Below are positions 1-7,037 of a stretch of DNA of 10,752 nucleotides, in pieces. Under the pieces are notes generated by a model. It was given only the letters and a program-made list of their open reading frames with translations. It had not been told where the DNA came from and did not search any database. The position numbers and the translations under genes are program-made. How positions within the stretch are numbered: position 1 is the stretch's first letter; every line of letters starts with the position of its first letter. Source of the stretch: Deltaproteobacteria bacterium (GTDB lineage: Bacteria > Desulfobacterota > DSM-4660 > Desulfatiglandales > Desulfatiglandaceae); assembly GCA_018644785.1 (NCBI GenBank), contig JABGPV010000178.1, forward strand, positions 1 to 10,752, given 5' to 3'.

Positions 1-529
1 GGTCCCGGGCCACTTCGTCAAAGGAAGCGGGGACGGTAATGACCACACTCTGGTTTTCAAGCCATTCGCTTTCATCCTCGCCGACATGATGGTTCCAGGC
101 ATCTTTAATATGTTTCAGATAGGCGGATGTAACGGCGATGGGGGAGCGTTTTTGTGCCGGGTCATCAGCACCCCACGGCAGGATGGGGGCATGCCGATCC
201 ACCTTTTCGTGACAGAGCCATGATTTGGCGGAGGAAATCATCCGGTTGGAGGATTTTGCGCCTTGTTCACGCGCCAGGATCCCAACAAAATCCGCTTTAT
301 TTGCTGTGTTCCAGGGCAGGGCCAGGGCATCAACCGGAAACTCGTGTGGCCCTGGCAGGTAGAGAAAGGACGGGAGCACCTTGGCCTTTGATGTTTCACC
401 CGAACCCGTGATTTGCGGGATTTCAAAATGGTGGATAACCGGACTGGATCTTTCCTCATTCAGCGCCAGATCGATATAGGTGACGGCGGAATTGGTGGTG
501 CCCAGGTCTATTCCGATGATATATTTCAT
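1..529 (-). CDS. Hsp70-family ATPase, N-terminal part (cut by left edge)
   Basis: The reading frame starts at the ATG at 529 and stays open to the window edge, giving 176 visible residues. It begins MKYIIGIDLGTTNSAV, the phosphate-1 loop of the Hsp70/actin ATPase fold, and continues with LPSFLYLPGPHEFPVD, ISSAKSWLCHEKVDR and VVITVPASFDEVARD. All of these align with the Hsp70-like protein encoded just upstream (533-2365), so the two are paralogues. The gap to that gene's stop is only 3 bases (530-532), so the two are almost certainly translated from one mRNA. The Shine-Dalgarno is weak (AAAGAGACGG), which fits translational coupling. The phosphate-2 and adenosine motifs and the substrate-binding half lie outside the window. 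It is probably an ATP-dependent chaperone-like protein of the cytoplasm; the client is unknown. The Hsp70 call is firm. Total length cannot be judged. Confidence 0.92.
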   Translation of the reverse strand, partial: MKYIIGIDLGTTNSAVTYIDLALNEERSSPVIHHFEIPQITGSGETSKAKVLPSFLYLPGPHEFPVDALALPWNTANKADFVGILAREQGAKSSNRMISSAKSWLCHEKVDRHAPILPWGADDPAQKRSPIAVTSAYLKHIKDAWNHHVGEDESEWLENQSVVITVPASFDEVARD

Positions 530-532
530 GAG

Positions 533-2365
533 TTAATCCGTCTCTTTTTCTCTGACATTGAATTCCAGTTTGAATTTTTTCTGATCCTCCCGTGATACGC
601 ACCAGAGCTCAAGGGTCCCCACTTCCGTGACAAGGGATTCAAGGGTTACCGGAACAACGGTGCCGGTTTCACCTTCCAGACGGGTCTCGAGCGTGGTGAT
701 GGGCTCAATTTCGCCTTCCCAGTCCTCGGCTACCGTGCCGATGGCATCATGACGCCGGGTATTGGATCCCAGGAAATCAAACTTAACCGGTTCTCCCACC
801 ACCAGTCCGAACTCTTTGTCCTGCAAGGTTGCTTCCGAGCCTTCCTCCATGCCGAATGGCGCCACGCACAGGGCTTTGACCGGTGTGGGAACACCCGGCA
901 CCGCCGGCATGGACGCTTCCACACCGATATAGTAGGTTTTGGCAAGCCCGCTGCGAATGCGAACCCCCTGGCCTTTTCTGGCCAGGCCATAGTAGGCTGC
1001 GCCCCGGGCCACGGCCAGATCGAAATCATCCGTGGGCACTTCCCCGGGCGATGATTTATTTTGTTCAAGTGCCCATGATGAGAGCACTGCCATCACTTTC
1101 TTTCGCAGGCCTTTCGCCTTCATGACGCCGCCGTTAAAAAGGATGGTGCTGGGGCAGACAAAGGGATCAGCGGTCGATTCCGGCGCATCCTGCTGGTTTA
1201 GAAACTGGGCCAGGTGGTGGGTGATGGCCGGATCCGAGGCATAAGAAAGCCCCATTTCCCGCATTCCGGTGCGACGTTGCTCCAGAGGGCGGGCATTTCG
1301 GTCGCATGCCGGGAAAAAGCCCTCTTTCAGGACCGATTCAACCTGTGCCCGGGTCAGTTCAGTTTTGATGGTGCCGCCGATGAGCCGGCTTCCCCGGCCC
1401 AGTATGGTGATGGGGTAGGATTCGGAATCCTCATTTGTAAAAAGGTGTTCTTTGGCTGATCTACAGCCATAGCTCAGGCCTCGCATCTGGTGTGCGTCAA
1501 GCTTTGTACCCTTTGCGGCCATGTTGCCGGCCACCGTATAGGCCAGGGTCAGGTCCATGTTGTCCCCACCCACCAGGAGGTGTTTTCCTACGGAAACCCG
1601 TTCCAAATTCAATTCCCCATCCGCTTCGGTGACTTTGATGAGGCTCAGATCCGTGGTGCCCCCGCCCACGTCCGCTACCATGATCAGATCACCTACCTGA
1701 ACCATATCCCGCCATTCGCCGCGGGTTCTGTCAATCCAGGCATAAAGCGCGGCCTGGGGCTCCTCCAGCAGGGTGGTTTTGGCAAGACCTGCCATTTCGG
1801 CCGCTTCAACGGTGAGATTCCTGGCCACAGCATCAAATGAAGCGGGTACCGTTAGAAAAATCTCCTGGTGTTCCAGACGCAGCCGGCTGTCTTCCCGGGC
1901 AAGGGTATAATTCCAGCTTTTTCGGATATGCGCGAGAATCGCCGCGGACGCTTCAACCGGTGAGAGTTTTTCTCGGTCATCAGGGCCTTCCCATGGTAGA
2001 ATCGGTTTATTACGGTCTACGCCGGTGTGACAGAGCCATGATTTGGCGGAGGCAATCATGCGCATGGGAATTTCAGCGCCCCGGTCCCGGGAGAAGGCGC
2101 CCACTGCCACATCGCTTTGCGGATCCCATGGCAGAGCCAGTCCACCCTCAGGCACATCATGGGGGCCCGGCAGCAATAAAAAGGAAGGTAGGGTGCTACT
2201 CTCTCCCAGGCTGCCAGCAGCCATCAGTTGAGGAATCTTGAAAATTCGAATATGGGGTTCCTCCTCATCATTTGTCCGGGCTTCCGTATAGGCCACAACA
2301 CTGTTGGTGGTGCCCAGGTCAATACCCACCACGTAGGTGGGGTCGGGTTTTGTTTCACTTGTCAT
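533..2365 (-). CDS. Hsp70-family (DnaK-like) ATPase, divergent
   Basis: 610 residues. The N-terminal nucleotide-binding domain is clear: phosphate-1 GIDLGTTN (about 14-21), TVPASFD (172-178), the EEPQAALYAW helix (201-210), phosphate-2 ADVGGGTTDLSL (231-242), GGDNMD (266-271) and an adenosine-type ILFNGGVMKA (409-418). The remaining C-terminal portion (about 465-610) does not show the usual DnaK linker and beta-sandwich sequence, so substrate handling is probably different. It is annotated in genomes only as a generic Hsp70-family protein (COG0443). It is the middle gene of a minus-strand set: 18 bases separate it from the DUF2760 stop and 3 bases from the second Hsp70 paralogue. The ATG at 2365 is preceded by a purine-rich AAGGGGGACGAGAG site. 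No DnaJ or GrpE gene is nearby. Role inferred: ATP-driven folding or remodelling, possibly recruited to the membrane by the DUF2760 protein. It should not be called dnaK or hscC. Confidence 0.93.
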   Translation of the reverse strand: MTSETKPDPTYVVGIDLGTTNSVVAYTEARTNDEEEPHIRIFKIPQLMAAGSLGESSTLPSFLLLPGPHDVPEGGLALPWDPQSDVAVGAFSRDRGAEIPMRMIASAKSWLCHTGVDRNKPILPWEGPDDREKLSPVEASAAILAHIRKSWNYTLAREDSRLRLEHQEIFLTVPASFDAVARNLTVEAAEMAGLAKTTLLEEPQAALYAWIDRTRGEWRDMVQVGDLIMVADVGGGTTDLSLIKVTEADGELNLERVSVGKHLLVGGDNMDLTLAYTVAGNMAAKGTKLDAHQMRGLSYGCRSAKEHLFTNEDSESYPITILGRGSRLIGGTIKTELTRAQVESVLKEGFFPACDRNARPLEQRRTGMREMGLSYASDPAITHHLAQFLNQQDAPESTADPFVCPSTILFNGGVMKAKGLRKKVMAVLSSWALEQNKSSPGEVPTDDFDLAVARGAAYYGLARKGQGVRIRSGLAKTYYIGVEASMPAVPGVPTPVKALCVAPFGMEEGSEATLQDKEFGLVVGEPVKFDFLGSNTRRHDAIGTVAEDWEGEIEPITTLETRLEGETGTVVPVTLESLVTEVGTLELWCVSREDQKKFKLEFNVREKETD

Positions 2366-2383
2366 GGGTCTCTCGTCCCCCTT

Positions 2384-3133
2384 TTAAGGGATTTCCACTT
2401 CGGCGGGTGCAATAACGGCCGGGTCCGGTGAACCGGAAAGGGTCGGCAGATCAAATTGTCCCACACGCCAGCCGCGGTGTTGTAGTGCCCCTTTAAAAGG
2501 CGGTTCTCCGGAGACGTTGCCCGTCAGCTTGATGGCGGAGGCATCAAATCCCTTTTCCACCGCGATTTCTTCACCTTCCTCCCTGTCGATGACCGCCTCG
2601 ATTTTCAAGTATTTCTTCAAAGCCTTCCGGCAGTTTTCCTGAATGCTGCGAACTGCGGCGCCGATCTGAGCATCATCATAATCTTTGAGATTTTCCTCAA
2701 GAAAGTCCACCAGACGCCCCTCTCTCTGAAGCAGGCTCAGTAGATGGAGGGCTCTTCGCTGGTTTTCCCGGGCCAGCGCTTCTTTTTCTTCCAACGTCGG
2801 ACGGGGCGGCAGGTTTTTTTTCACTTTTTTGGTGGCAGGTGTAACGGACTTGGGGACATCTATATTCGCCAAAGTCCGACGCGCGGAAGCGCGGAGTGTC
2901 AGCCAGAGAAGTATGCCAAAAAAAACCAGGCTTCCCCCAAGCACCTGAAGGAAGAGAATTCCGCTGTCTTGTAGAATGGTTGTCAGTGTTTCGGGATTTA
3001 TCTGTCCCTGAAGGCTTTCATTTAAAATCTCCATCTGCCAGTATCCGAAACCGGCGAGACTCAGCCCCATCAAGAGGAACCAGATGAATATCCAGAGGGA
3101 TAGTCGGCTTGAAATTTTTTTGGCTGTTTCCAT
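2384..3133 (-). CDS. DUF2760 two-TM membrane protein
   Basis: 249 residues from the ATG at 3133. Two hydrophobic segments (about 11-31 and 58-80) bracket a short loop. A basic, proline-rich linker follows (about 92-112), then a soluble C-terminal domain (about 115-249). That domain carries the pattern I recognise as DUF2760: RRALHLLSLLQREGRLVDFL, DYDDAQIGAAVRSIQENCRK, KLTGNVSGEPPFKGALQHRGW and a terminal PAEVEIP. The longer start at 3187 adds 18 unlike residues and has no ribosome-binding site, whereas the ATG at 3133 has AAGGA 11 bases upstream, so I use the shorter form. It is the first gene of the minus-strand operon before two Hsp70-like genes, a neighbourhood I recall as typical for DUF2760. 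Function is not established. A membrane anchor or adaptor for the Hsp70s is inference. Domain call strong, role unknown. Confidence 0.88.
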   Translation of the reverse strand: METAKKISSRLSLWIFIWFLLMGLSLAGFGYWQMEILNESLQGQINPETLTTILQDSGILFLQVLGGSLVFFGILLWLTLRASARRTLANIDVPKSVTPATKKVKKNLPPRPTLEEKEALARENQRRALHLLSLLQREGRLVDFLEENLKDYDDAQIGAAVRSIQENCRKALKKYLKIEAVIDREEGEEIAVEKGFDASAIKLTGNVSGEPPFKGALQHRGWRVGQFDLPTLSGSPDPAVIAPAEVEIP

Positions 3134-3460
3134 ATTTGATTGTATCCTTTCTTTCTGGTATAAACCCGAATTGTTGTGAAGGGTCATAACATGCTGGAAT
3201 TGCGCGCTAAGTGAGCCTTCAGTAAGGTCCGGGGAACGGGGCCGATGCTACTCCAGTTCAATCGAGAATGTCAAGGGTGGATATATGGACCATTTAAGTT
3301 CAAATATCATTATTCAAATCTTTTGACGTTTCGGTGTTATTAATGACGATTGGCTTCACATGCGACTTTGATTTGACATTTTGGGTTGATTGTATGAAGC
3401 TGAACAGTAAACGAAGATTCTTGAGTGTGTACAGGGATTCCTGTGCTTCAACGTTGATTC
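3134..3460. other. Divergent intergenic region (327 nt)
   Basis: This stretch separates two divergently transcribed operons and should hold both sets of control signals. The minus-strand promoter is the only convincing element. For the plus-strand kinase operon the best match is TTGACA at 3373-3378 with TATGAA at 3393-3398, but the 14-base spacer is too short for a confident call. The centre (about 3290-3400) is AT-rich compared with the flanking genes. I see no convincing small gene, terminator hairpin or sigma54 site here. A short plus-strand frame beginning near 3334 overlaps the kinase start in another frame, has no ribosome-binding site and resembles no protein family. Confidence 0.6.
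3245..3274 (-). promoter_or_regulatory. Candidate sigma70 promoter for DUF2760-Hsp70 operon
   Basis: On the minus strand a perfect -35 TTGACA (plus 3269-3274) is followed by an 18-base spacer and TAGCAT (plus 3245-3250), which matches TATAAT at four of six positions including the first two and the last. Transcription would begin near 3237 and leave a leader of about 100 bases before the DUF2760 ATG at 3133. There is no obvious heat-shock sigma32 pattern, although the operon carries Hsp70-like genes. Prediction by eye only. Confidence 0.55.
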
Positions 3461-5653
3461 ATGCAGAATCTATCTCACGTAAAAATGAAAATCCGCTATT
3501 ATTACCTATTCATCGGTCTCGCTTTTTGCACGTTCGTGATTCTTGACGTCTGTTTCCTGATGGCTTGGTGGGCGAAATTCTTCGGTTATGGCATACTTTT
3601 GATCGCTGCCGCCTCAAAGCCCTTTATTGAAATGGGAAAATCAAAGGGGGAGATGGACGAAAAAAAGCGTATGGAGGCAGCTCTCAACAAGCGAACCCAT
3701 GATCTTGGCGAGCGGGAAAAACACCTTGTCTGTCTGTATGGGATCAGCCACCTTATTGAAAAATCGGGCATTTCCTTGGACGAAATCCTACAGGGGACAG
3801 TGGACTTGATCCCTGCTTCAATGCAGTATCCGGAATTTTCGTGTGCGCGTGTTGTCATGGAGGGGCGGGAATTCAAAACTGCTGATTTTAAACAATCTGG
3901 TAAACATCAGATCAGCGCGATTATGGTTAGCGGTGAGAAGATGGGTTTCCTGGAAGTGTGTTGTTTGAAAGAGATGCCGACGAAAGAAGAATGCCCGTTT
4001 GTGAAAGAGGAGCAGTTTCTGATCAAAGCCATCGCGGAACGTCTGGGAAAGGTGGTGGGATACCGTCAGGCCGAGGTGGAACTCCTGAAAGCAAAAGAAG
4101 CGGCCGAGGCTGCCAATGCGGCCAAGAGCCTCTTTCTGGCAAATATGAGTCACGAGATCCGGACGCCCATGAACAGTATCCTCGGGTTTACGGAAATTCT
4201 CCTGGGTGAGCCCCTTACGGAGGGGCAGCGGGAGTCGGCGGAAATTCTGAAATTGAGTGCTGCAACGTTACTGAGTCTAATCGATGAGATCCTGGATCTT
4301 TCAAAGATTGAGTCCGATACCATAGAACTGGATGAAATGATTCTTGATTTGAAAAAACTGGTTCTTGAAACTGTGGAACTGGTGCGGGCTCAGGCAGGCA
4401 ACAAAGGGGTAAACCTCTTGTGCCATCTTCCGGCTGCCATCCCCAGGGTGATGGGAGACCCGCTGCGGTTGCGGCAGGTATTTTTAAACCTTCTCGGCAA
4501 TGCGCTCAAGTTTACGGATAAGGGGGAAATTGTCACCACTGTCCGCATTCTGGGGGAGGGTGAAGAGAATTCTCTGCTGGTGGGATTTTCAGTGGCCGAT
4601 AACGGCATCGGCATTCCGGAAGATAAGCTTGAAGATATTTTTGAAGTGTTCGGCCAGGCGGATGGGGACATTTCGAAACGTTTCGGTGGAACGGGTCTGG
4701 GTTTAGCCATCTGTCGCCGCCTTATTAATTTGATGGACGGTGAAATAAGTGTTCAGAGTACTCTGAGCGAAGGCACGACATTTCATTTTCAGATTCGGTT
4801 TAAGAAAGCAGTACGGTCTGCCGAGGGGCAACGGATTCACGAAGTGAAAAAAATGGGGTCAGGCACCGGTTTACCTGAGGAGGCCTCTGATCATCCGGTG
4901 CGCGGGGGCCTTCGTATCCTGCTGGCAGAGGATGACGCGGCCAGTCAGAAGATGACATCGGTGTTGCTGGAAAAACGAATGGGGCATCGGGTGGACATTG
5001 CCGATAACGGTACCGAGGCTGTTCGGATGGCGGAGGCCAACCCCTACGATATCATCCTCATGGATGTGAATATGCCCCTTATGGATGGGCTGGCGGCAAC
5101 CCGGAAAATCAGGCAGACCGGATGCAAACTGCCTGTTCTGGCCATTACGGCCAGTGCCATGGAAGGGGATCGGGAACGATTCCTTGAGGCTGGGATGGAT
5201 GGATATCTTTCAAAACCGATCAATGTGAATGTTTTGAGAGATGTGTTTCTGAGCTACAGCCGTAGCGGGGTCGGGGAATCACCTGAAACAGCAAAAGCGG
5301 GTTCTAAGGATATTCGGGAGAAACCTGACATCAGCTTTTGTGGGAGGAACGAACAACGGGCTGAAAAAATAGACGTGTCCCTCAATGACTACCAGGAAAT
5401 TCTGGCGGAATTCATTGCCCTCAGGGAGTTGGATATGCGGAACCTGGGTGATGCCCTTGAGGGTGGTGATCTGGATTCGGTGTGTCAATTGGCCCATAAG
5501 ATCAAAGGCAGCGCGAAGATGCTGGCCCTTGAAGAAATCGCGGCTTCGGCTTCGAACATCGAGCAGATGGTTTGGGAAAAGGATCTGCCTGCGGCAGAAA
5601 TCAATTTCCAGTCGCTGAAAGCGTCCTTTTCAAGCCTGCTGGAAAGACAATAA
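3461..5653 (+). CDS. Hybrid sensor histidine kinase (TM-GAF-HisKA-HATPase-REC-HPt)
   Basis: 730 residues. Two hydrophobic segments (about 11-33 and 36-52) anchor the N-terminus. A short charged helix (about 60-90) leads to a GAF-like sensor (about 88-200: CLYGISHLIEKSGISLDEIL, then AIAERLGKVV), and a second helix (about 204-224) leads to HisKA with phospho-acceptor H231 in SHEIRTP. HATPase_c shows the N box NLLGNALKF (N347), G1 DNGIGIP (380-386) and G2 GGTGLGLAI (409-417). The receiver domain (about 484-598) has E490/D491/D492, phospho-acceptor D535 in LMDVNMP, T563 and K585. The C-terminal HPt has H679 in AHKIKGS. So it holds a complete His-Asp-His relay but no output domain, and must pass phosphate to a regulator outside the window. 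A stop codon at 3455-3457 limits the start; ATG 3461 and ATG 3485 are both possible and neither has a clear ribosome-binding site. First gene of the plus-strand operon. Signal unknown. Confidence 0.93.
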   Translation: MQNLSHVKMKIRYYYLFIGLAFCTFVILDVCFLMAWWAKFFGYGILLIAAASKPFIEMGKSKGEMDEKKRMEAALNKRTHDLGEREKHLVCLYGISHLIEKSGISLDEILQGTVDLIPASMQYPEFSCARVVMEGREFKTADFKQSGKHQISAIMVSGEKMGFLEVCCLKEMPTKEECPFVKEEQFLIKAIAERLGKVVGYRQAEVELLKAKEAAEAANAAKSLFLANMSHEIRTPMNSILGFTEILLGEPLTEGQRESAEILKLSAATLLSLIDEILDLSKIESDTIELDEMILDLKKLVLETVELVRAQAGNKGVNLLCHLPAAIPRVMGDPLRLRQVFLNLLGNALKFTDKGEIVTTVRILGEGEENSLLVGFSVADNGIGIPEDKLEDIFEVFGQADGDISKRFGGTGLGLAICRRLINLMDGEISVQSTLSEGTTFHFQIRFKKAVRSAEGQRIHEVKKMGSGTGLPEEASDHPVRGGLRILLAEDDAASQKMTSVLLEKRMGHRVDIADNGTEAVRMAEANPYDIILMDVNMPLMDGLAATRKIRQTGCKLPVLAITASAMEGDRERFLEAGMDGYLSKPINVNVLRDVFLSYSRSGVGESPETAKAGSKDIREKPDISFCGRNEQRAEKIDVSLNDYQEILAEFIALRELDMRNLGDALEGGDLDSVCQLAHKIKGSAKMLALEEIAASASNIEQMVWEKDLPAAEINFQSLKASFSSLLERQ

Positions 5654-5668
5654 AAGAAAGGCGTTTTC

Positions 5669-5896
5669 ATGAAACAAACGGTTCTGGTTTTGATGATGAT
5701 CACGGTATGGGCCTTGGCGGGTTGTACGGGGAATAATGCGGGCGAGCTTTTTGAAACCGCGGAATTTGAAGAATTACAGAAAAACCCCACCCATGCCGCC
5801 GAGCTGTATAAGGAAATCCTGGAAAAACATCCGGATAGCGAATATGCCCGGAAAGCCCGCGAGCGGTTGAAAGTGCTGGAAAAGGCCCAACACTGA
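5669..5896 (+). CDS. Small lipoprotein, probable TPR-like repeat
   Basis: 75 residues. A short charged start (MKQ) and hydrophobic stretch end in the lipobox LAGC, with lipidation Cys at 19, so the mature protein is about 57 residues and attached to a membrane. The mature part is helical and charged; AAELYKEILEKHPDSEYARKA reads like one TPR-type (YbgF/BamD-like) helix pair with the typical xxPDSxYAxxA pattern. It starts 15 bases after the hybrid kinase stop with a GAAAGG site eight bases before the ATG, and is followed 43 bases later by the PAS kinase, so it is probably cotranscribed with both. A single repeat is too short to work alone as a classical scaffold, so it may bind a partner such as a kinase sensor domain; that is inference. 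The lipoprotein call is strong and the function is unknown. Confidence 0.82.
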   Translation: MKQTVLVLMMITVWALAGCTGNNAGELFETAEFEELQKNPTHAAELYKEILEKHPDSEYARKARERLKVLEKAQH

Positions 5897-5927
5897 TTGA
5901 ACTTTTTTTGGCAATTCACCACAAAAC

Positions 5928-5933
5928 AGGAGG
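5928..5933 (+). promoter_or_regulatory. Consensus Shine-Dalgarno AGGAGG before an in-frame ATT
   Basis: AGGAGG is followed by TTCAAC and then ATT at 5940, a spacing of six bases, which is ideal for initiation. No ATG, GTG or TTG lies in any position that this site could serve in the kinase frame. It therefore points to ATT 5940 as the start of the PAS kinase. Confidence 0.6.
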
Positions 5934-5939
5934 TTCAAC

Positions 5940-7028
5940 ATTAAACCGATTATCCTTCACAATATTCTGGAGAGCATCCCGGTGGGTCTTTTGGTCATTA
6001 ACCCAGGAGGTGAAATTGTCACCAGCAATGATGCAGCATCTGAAATCCTGGGTTATGCCTGCCGCGTATTTGAAGGCAAGGGGTGGGGCGAACTGTTTCT
6101 GGAGGATTTAAAAAATCAGGCCTTTAATCAAATTATCCTGGATGTGATAGAGGAGAAAAAGGTCAATCTTCATCGCAGGGTTCCCTATGTTCAACCGGGC
6201 GGCAAGACGCTTCAATTATCCATCACGGGGTCTTTTCTAAGGGAGAATGAACAGATCGCCGGTATCGTCCTGATTCTTCATGACGTAACGGAGCTTCAAT
6301 TGCTCCATGACCGGGAAAAGCAGGTCTTGAGGGAAAAACACCGCCTGGAGCGCGAGCGGGCGGAAGGGTTGACGCGGCTGGCCATGGCCATTGCCCACCA
6401 GATACGCAACCCTGTCATGAGTATCGGTGGTTTTGCCATGCGAATTCTCAGAAAAATAGATGCGAATTCGTCAATCGCCGTCTACTTGAAAAACATTTTG
6501 AGCGATGCAGAGCGGCTTGAGGCCATTGTAAGGGTTGTGAGTGAATACACCCGGATTCCAACGGCCAAGCCTGTGCAGGTCTCCATCTCAGATATTCTTG
6601 AAAAAGAAATGGCCCAACTTCAGGCAAAAGCGGCCGAATTTTCAAAGCGTGTCACGTGGTCTTTAGAACTTTCAGTGGTGGAGTTCGCTGTTGATCCGGC
6701 ACTTTTCAGAAGGGCGATTTACGAGGTTCTGCTCAATGCGCTGGAATTCTCTAAAGGGAATGAAGGGTCAGTGACGATTTTCCTATCGGAGGCGCAAAAC
6801 GGCTTGTTAATGGAGATTGTAGACGACGGCGTCGGTATCTTGGAAAAAGATATGCCCTATGTCTTTGATCCGTTTTTTACCACCAAAGCGGTTGGCGTGG
6901 GTATGGGTTTGTGCCTCGTGAGGCGCATTATCGGTGAGCATGGCGGGGATGTACGAATTGACAGTGCGCCCGGAAAGGGGACCAAAGTTATCATGAGACT
7001 CCCTGATCAATTCCCGGGGCCGGTTTAA
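5940..7028 (+). CDS. PAS-domain sensor histidine kinase (likely ATT start)
   Basis: With the ATT start the product is 362 residues. A PAS domain covers about 7-115 (ILESIPVGLLVINPGGEIV, then LILHDVTELQLL), a helical linker follows (about 118-142), and HisKA has H153 in AIAHQIRNPVMSIGG, a form close to NtrB-type kinases. HATPase_c has the N box YEVLLNALEFS (N266), G1 DDGVGI (D296), FDPFFTTK and G2 GVGMGL (319-324). There are no TM segments, so it should be cytoplasmic. The first conventional codon is GTG at 5982, which would remove 14 residues including the start of the PAS domain; the AGGAGG at 5928-5933 favours ATT 5940. The frame is closed upstream by TGA at 5898-5900. It lies 9 bases before rfbD. 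No response regulator is adjacent; an NtrC-type partner elsewhere is plausible from the kinase type. Start uncertain, family firm. Confidence 0.9.
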   Translation: MKPIILHNILESIPVGLLVINPGGEIVTSNDAASEILGYACRVFEGKGWGELFLEDLKNQAFNQIILDVIEEKKVNLHRRVPYVQPGGKTLQLSITGSFLRENEQIAGIVLILHDVTELQLLHDREKQVLREKHRLERERAEGLTRLAMAIAHQIRNPVMSIGGFAMRILRKIDANSSIAVYLKNILSDAERLEAIVRVVSEYTRIPTAKPVQVSISDILEKEMAQLQAKAAEFSKRVTWSLELSVVEFAVDPALFRRAIYEVLLNALEFSKGNEGSVTIFLSEAQNGLLMEIVDDGVGILEKDMPYVFDPFFTTKAVGVGMGLCLVRRIIGEHGGDVRIDSAPGKGTKVIMRLPDQFPGPV

Positions 7029-7037
7029 GGAGAGCGC

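Noticed and set aside
211..234. 24-base direct repeat, identical at 2029-2052
   Set aside because: Both copies encode the same conserved SAKSWLCH segment of paralogous Hsp70 genes, so it reflects gene duplication rather than a mobile element or att repeat.
3134..3187. Longer start for the DUF2760 protein at 3187
   Set aside because: The 18 added residues precede a typical membrane-protein start, have no ribosome-binding site, and would cover much of the leader; ATG 3133 has AAGGA upstream.
3373..3398. TTGACA and TATGAA as promoter for the kinase operon
   Set aside because: The spacer is only 14 bases, well below the 16-18 normally needed, so I do not list it as a promoter.
3334..3546. Possible 70-residue plus-strand gene
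   Set aside because: Overlaps the hybrid kinase in another frame, has no ribosome-binding site and no recognisable family features.
5485..5922. 145-residue minus-strand frame across the lipoprotein gene
   Set aside because: Antisense shadow of the kinase end and the lipoprotein; the plus-strand lipobox, ribosome-binding site and operon spacing are far more convincing.
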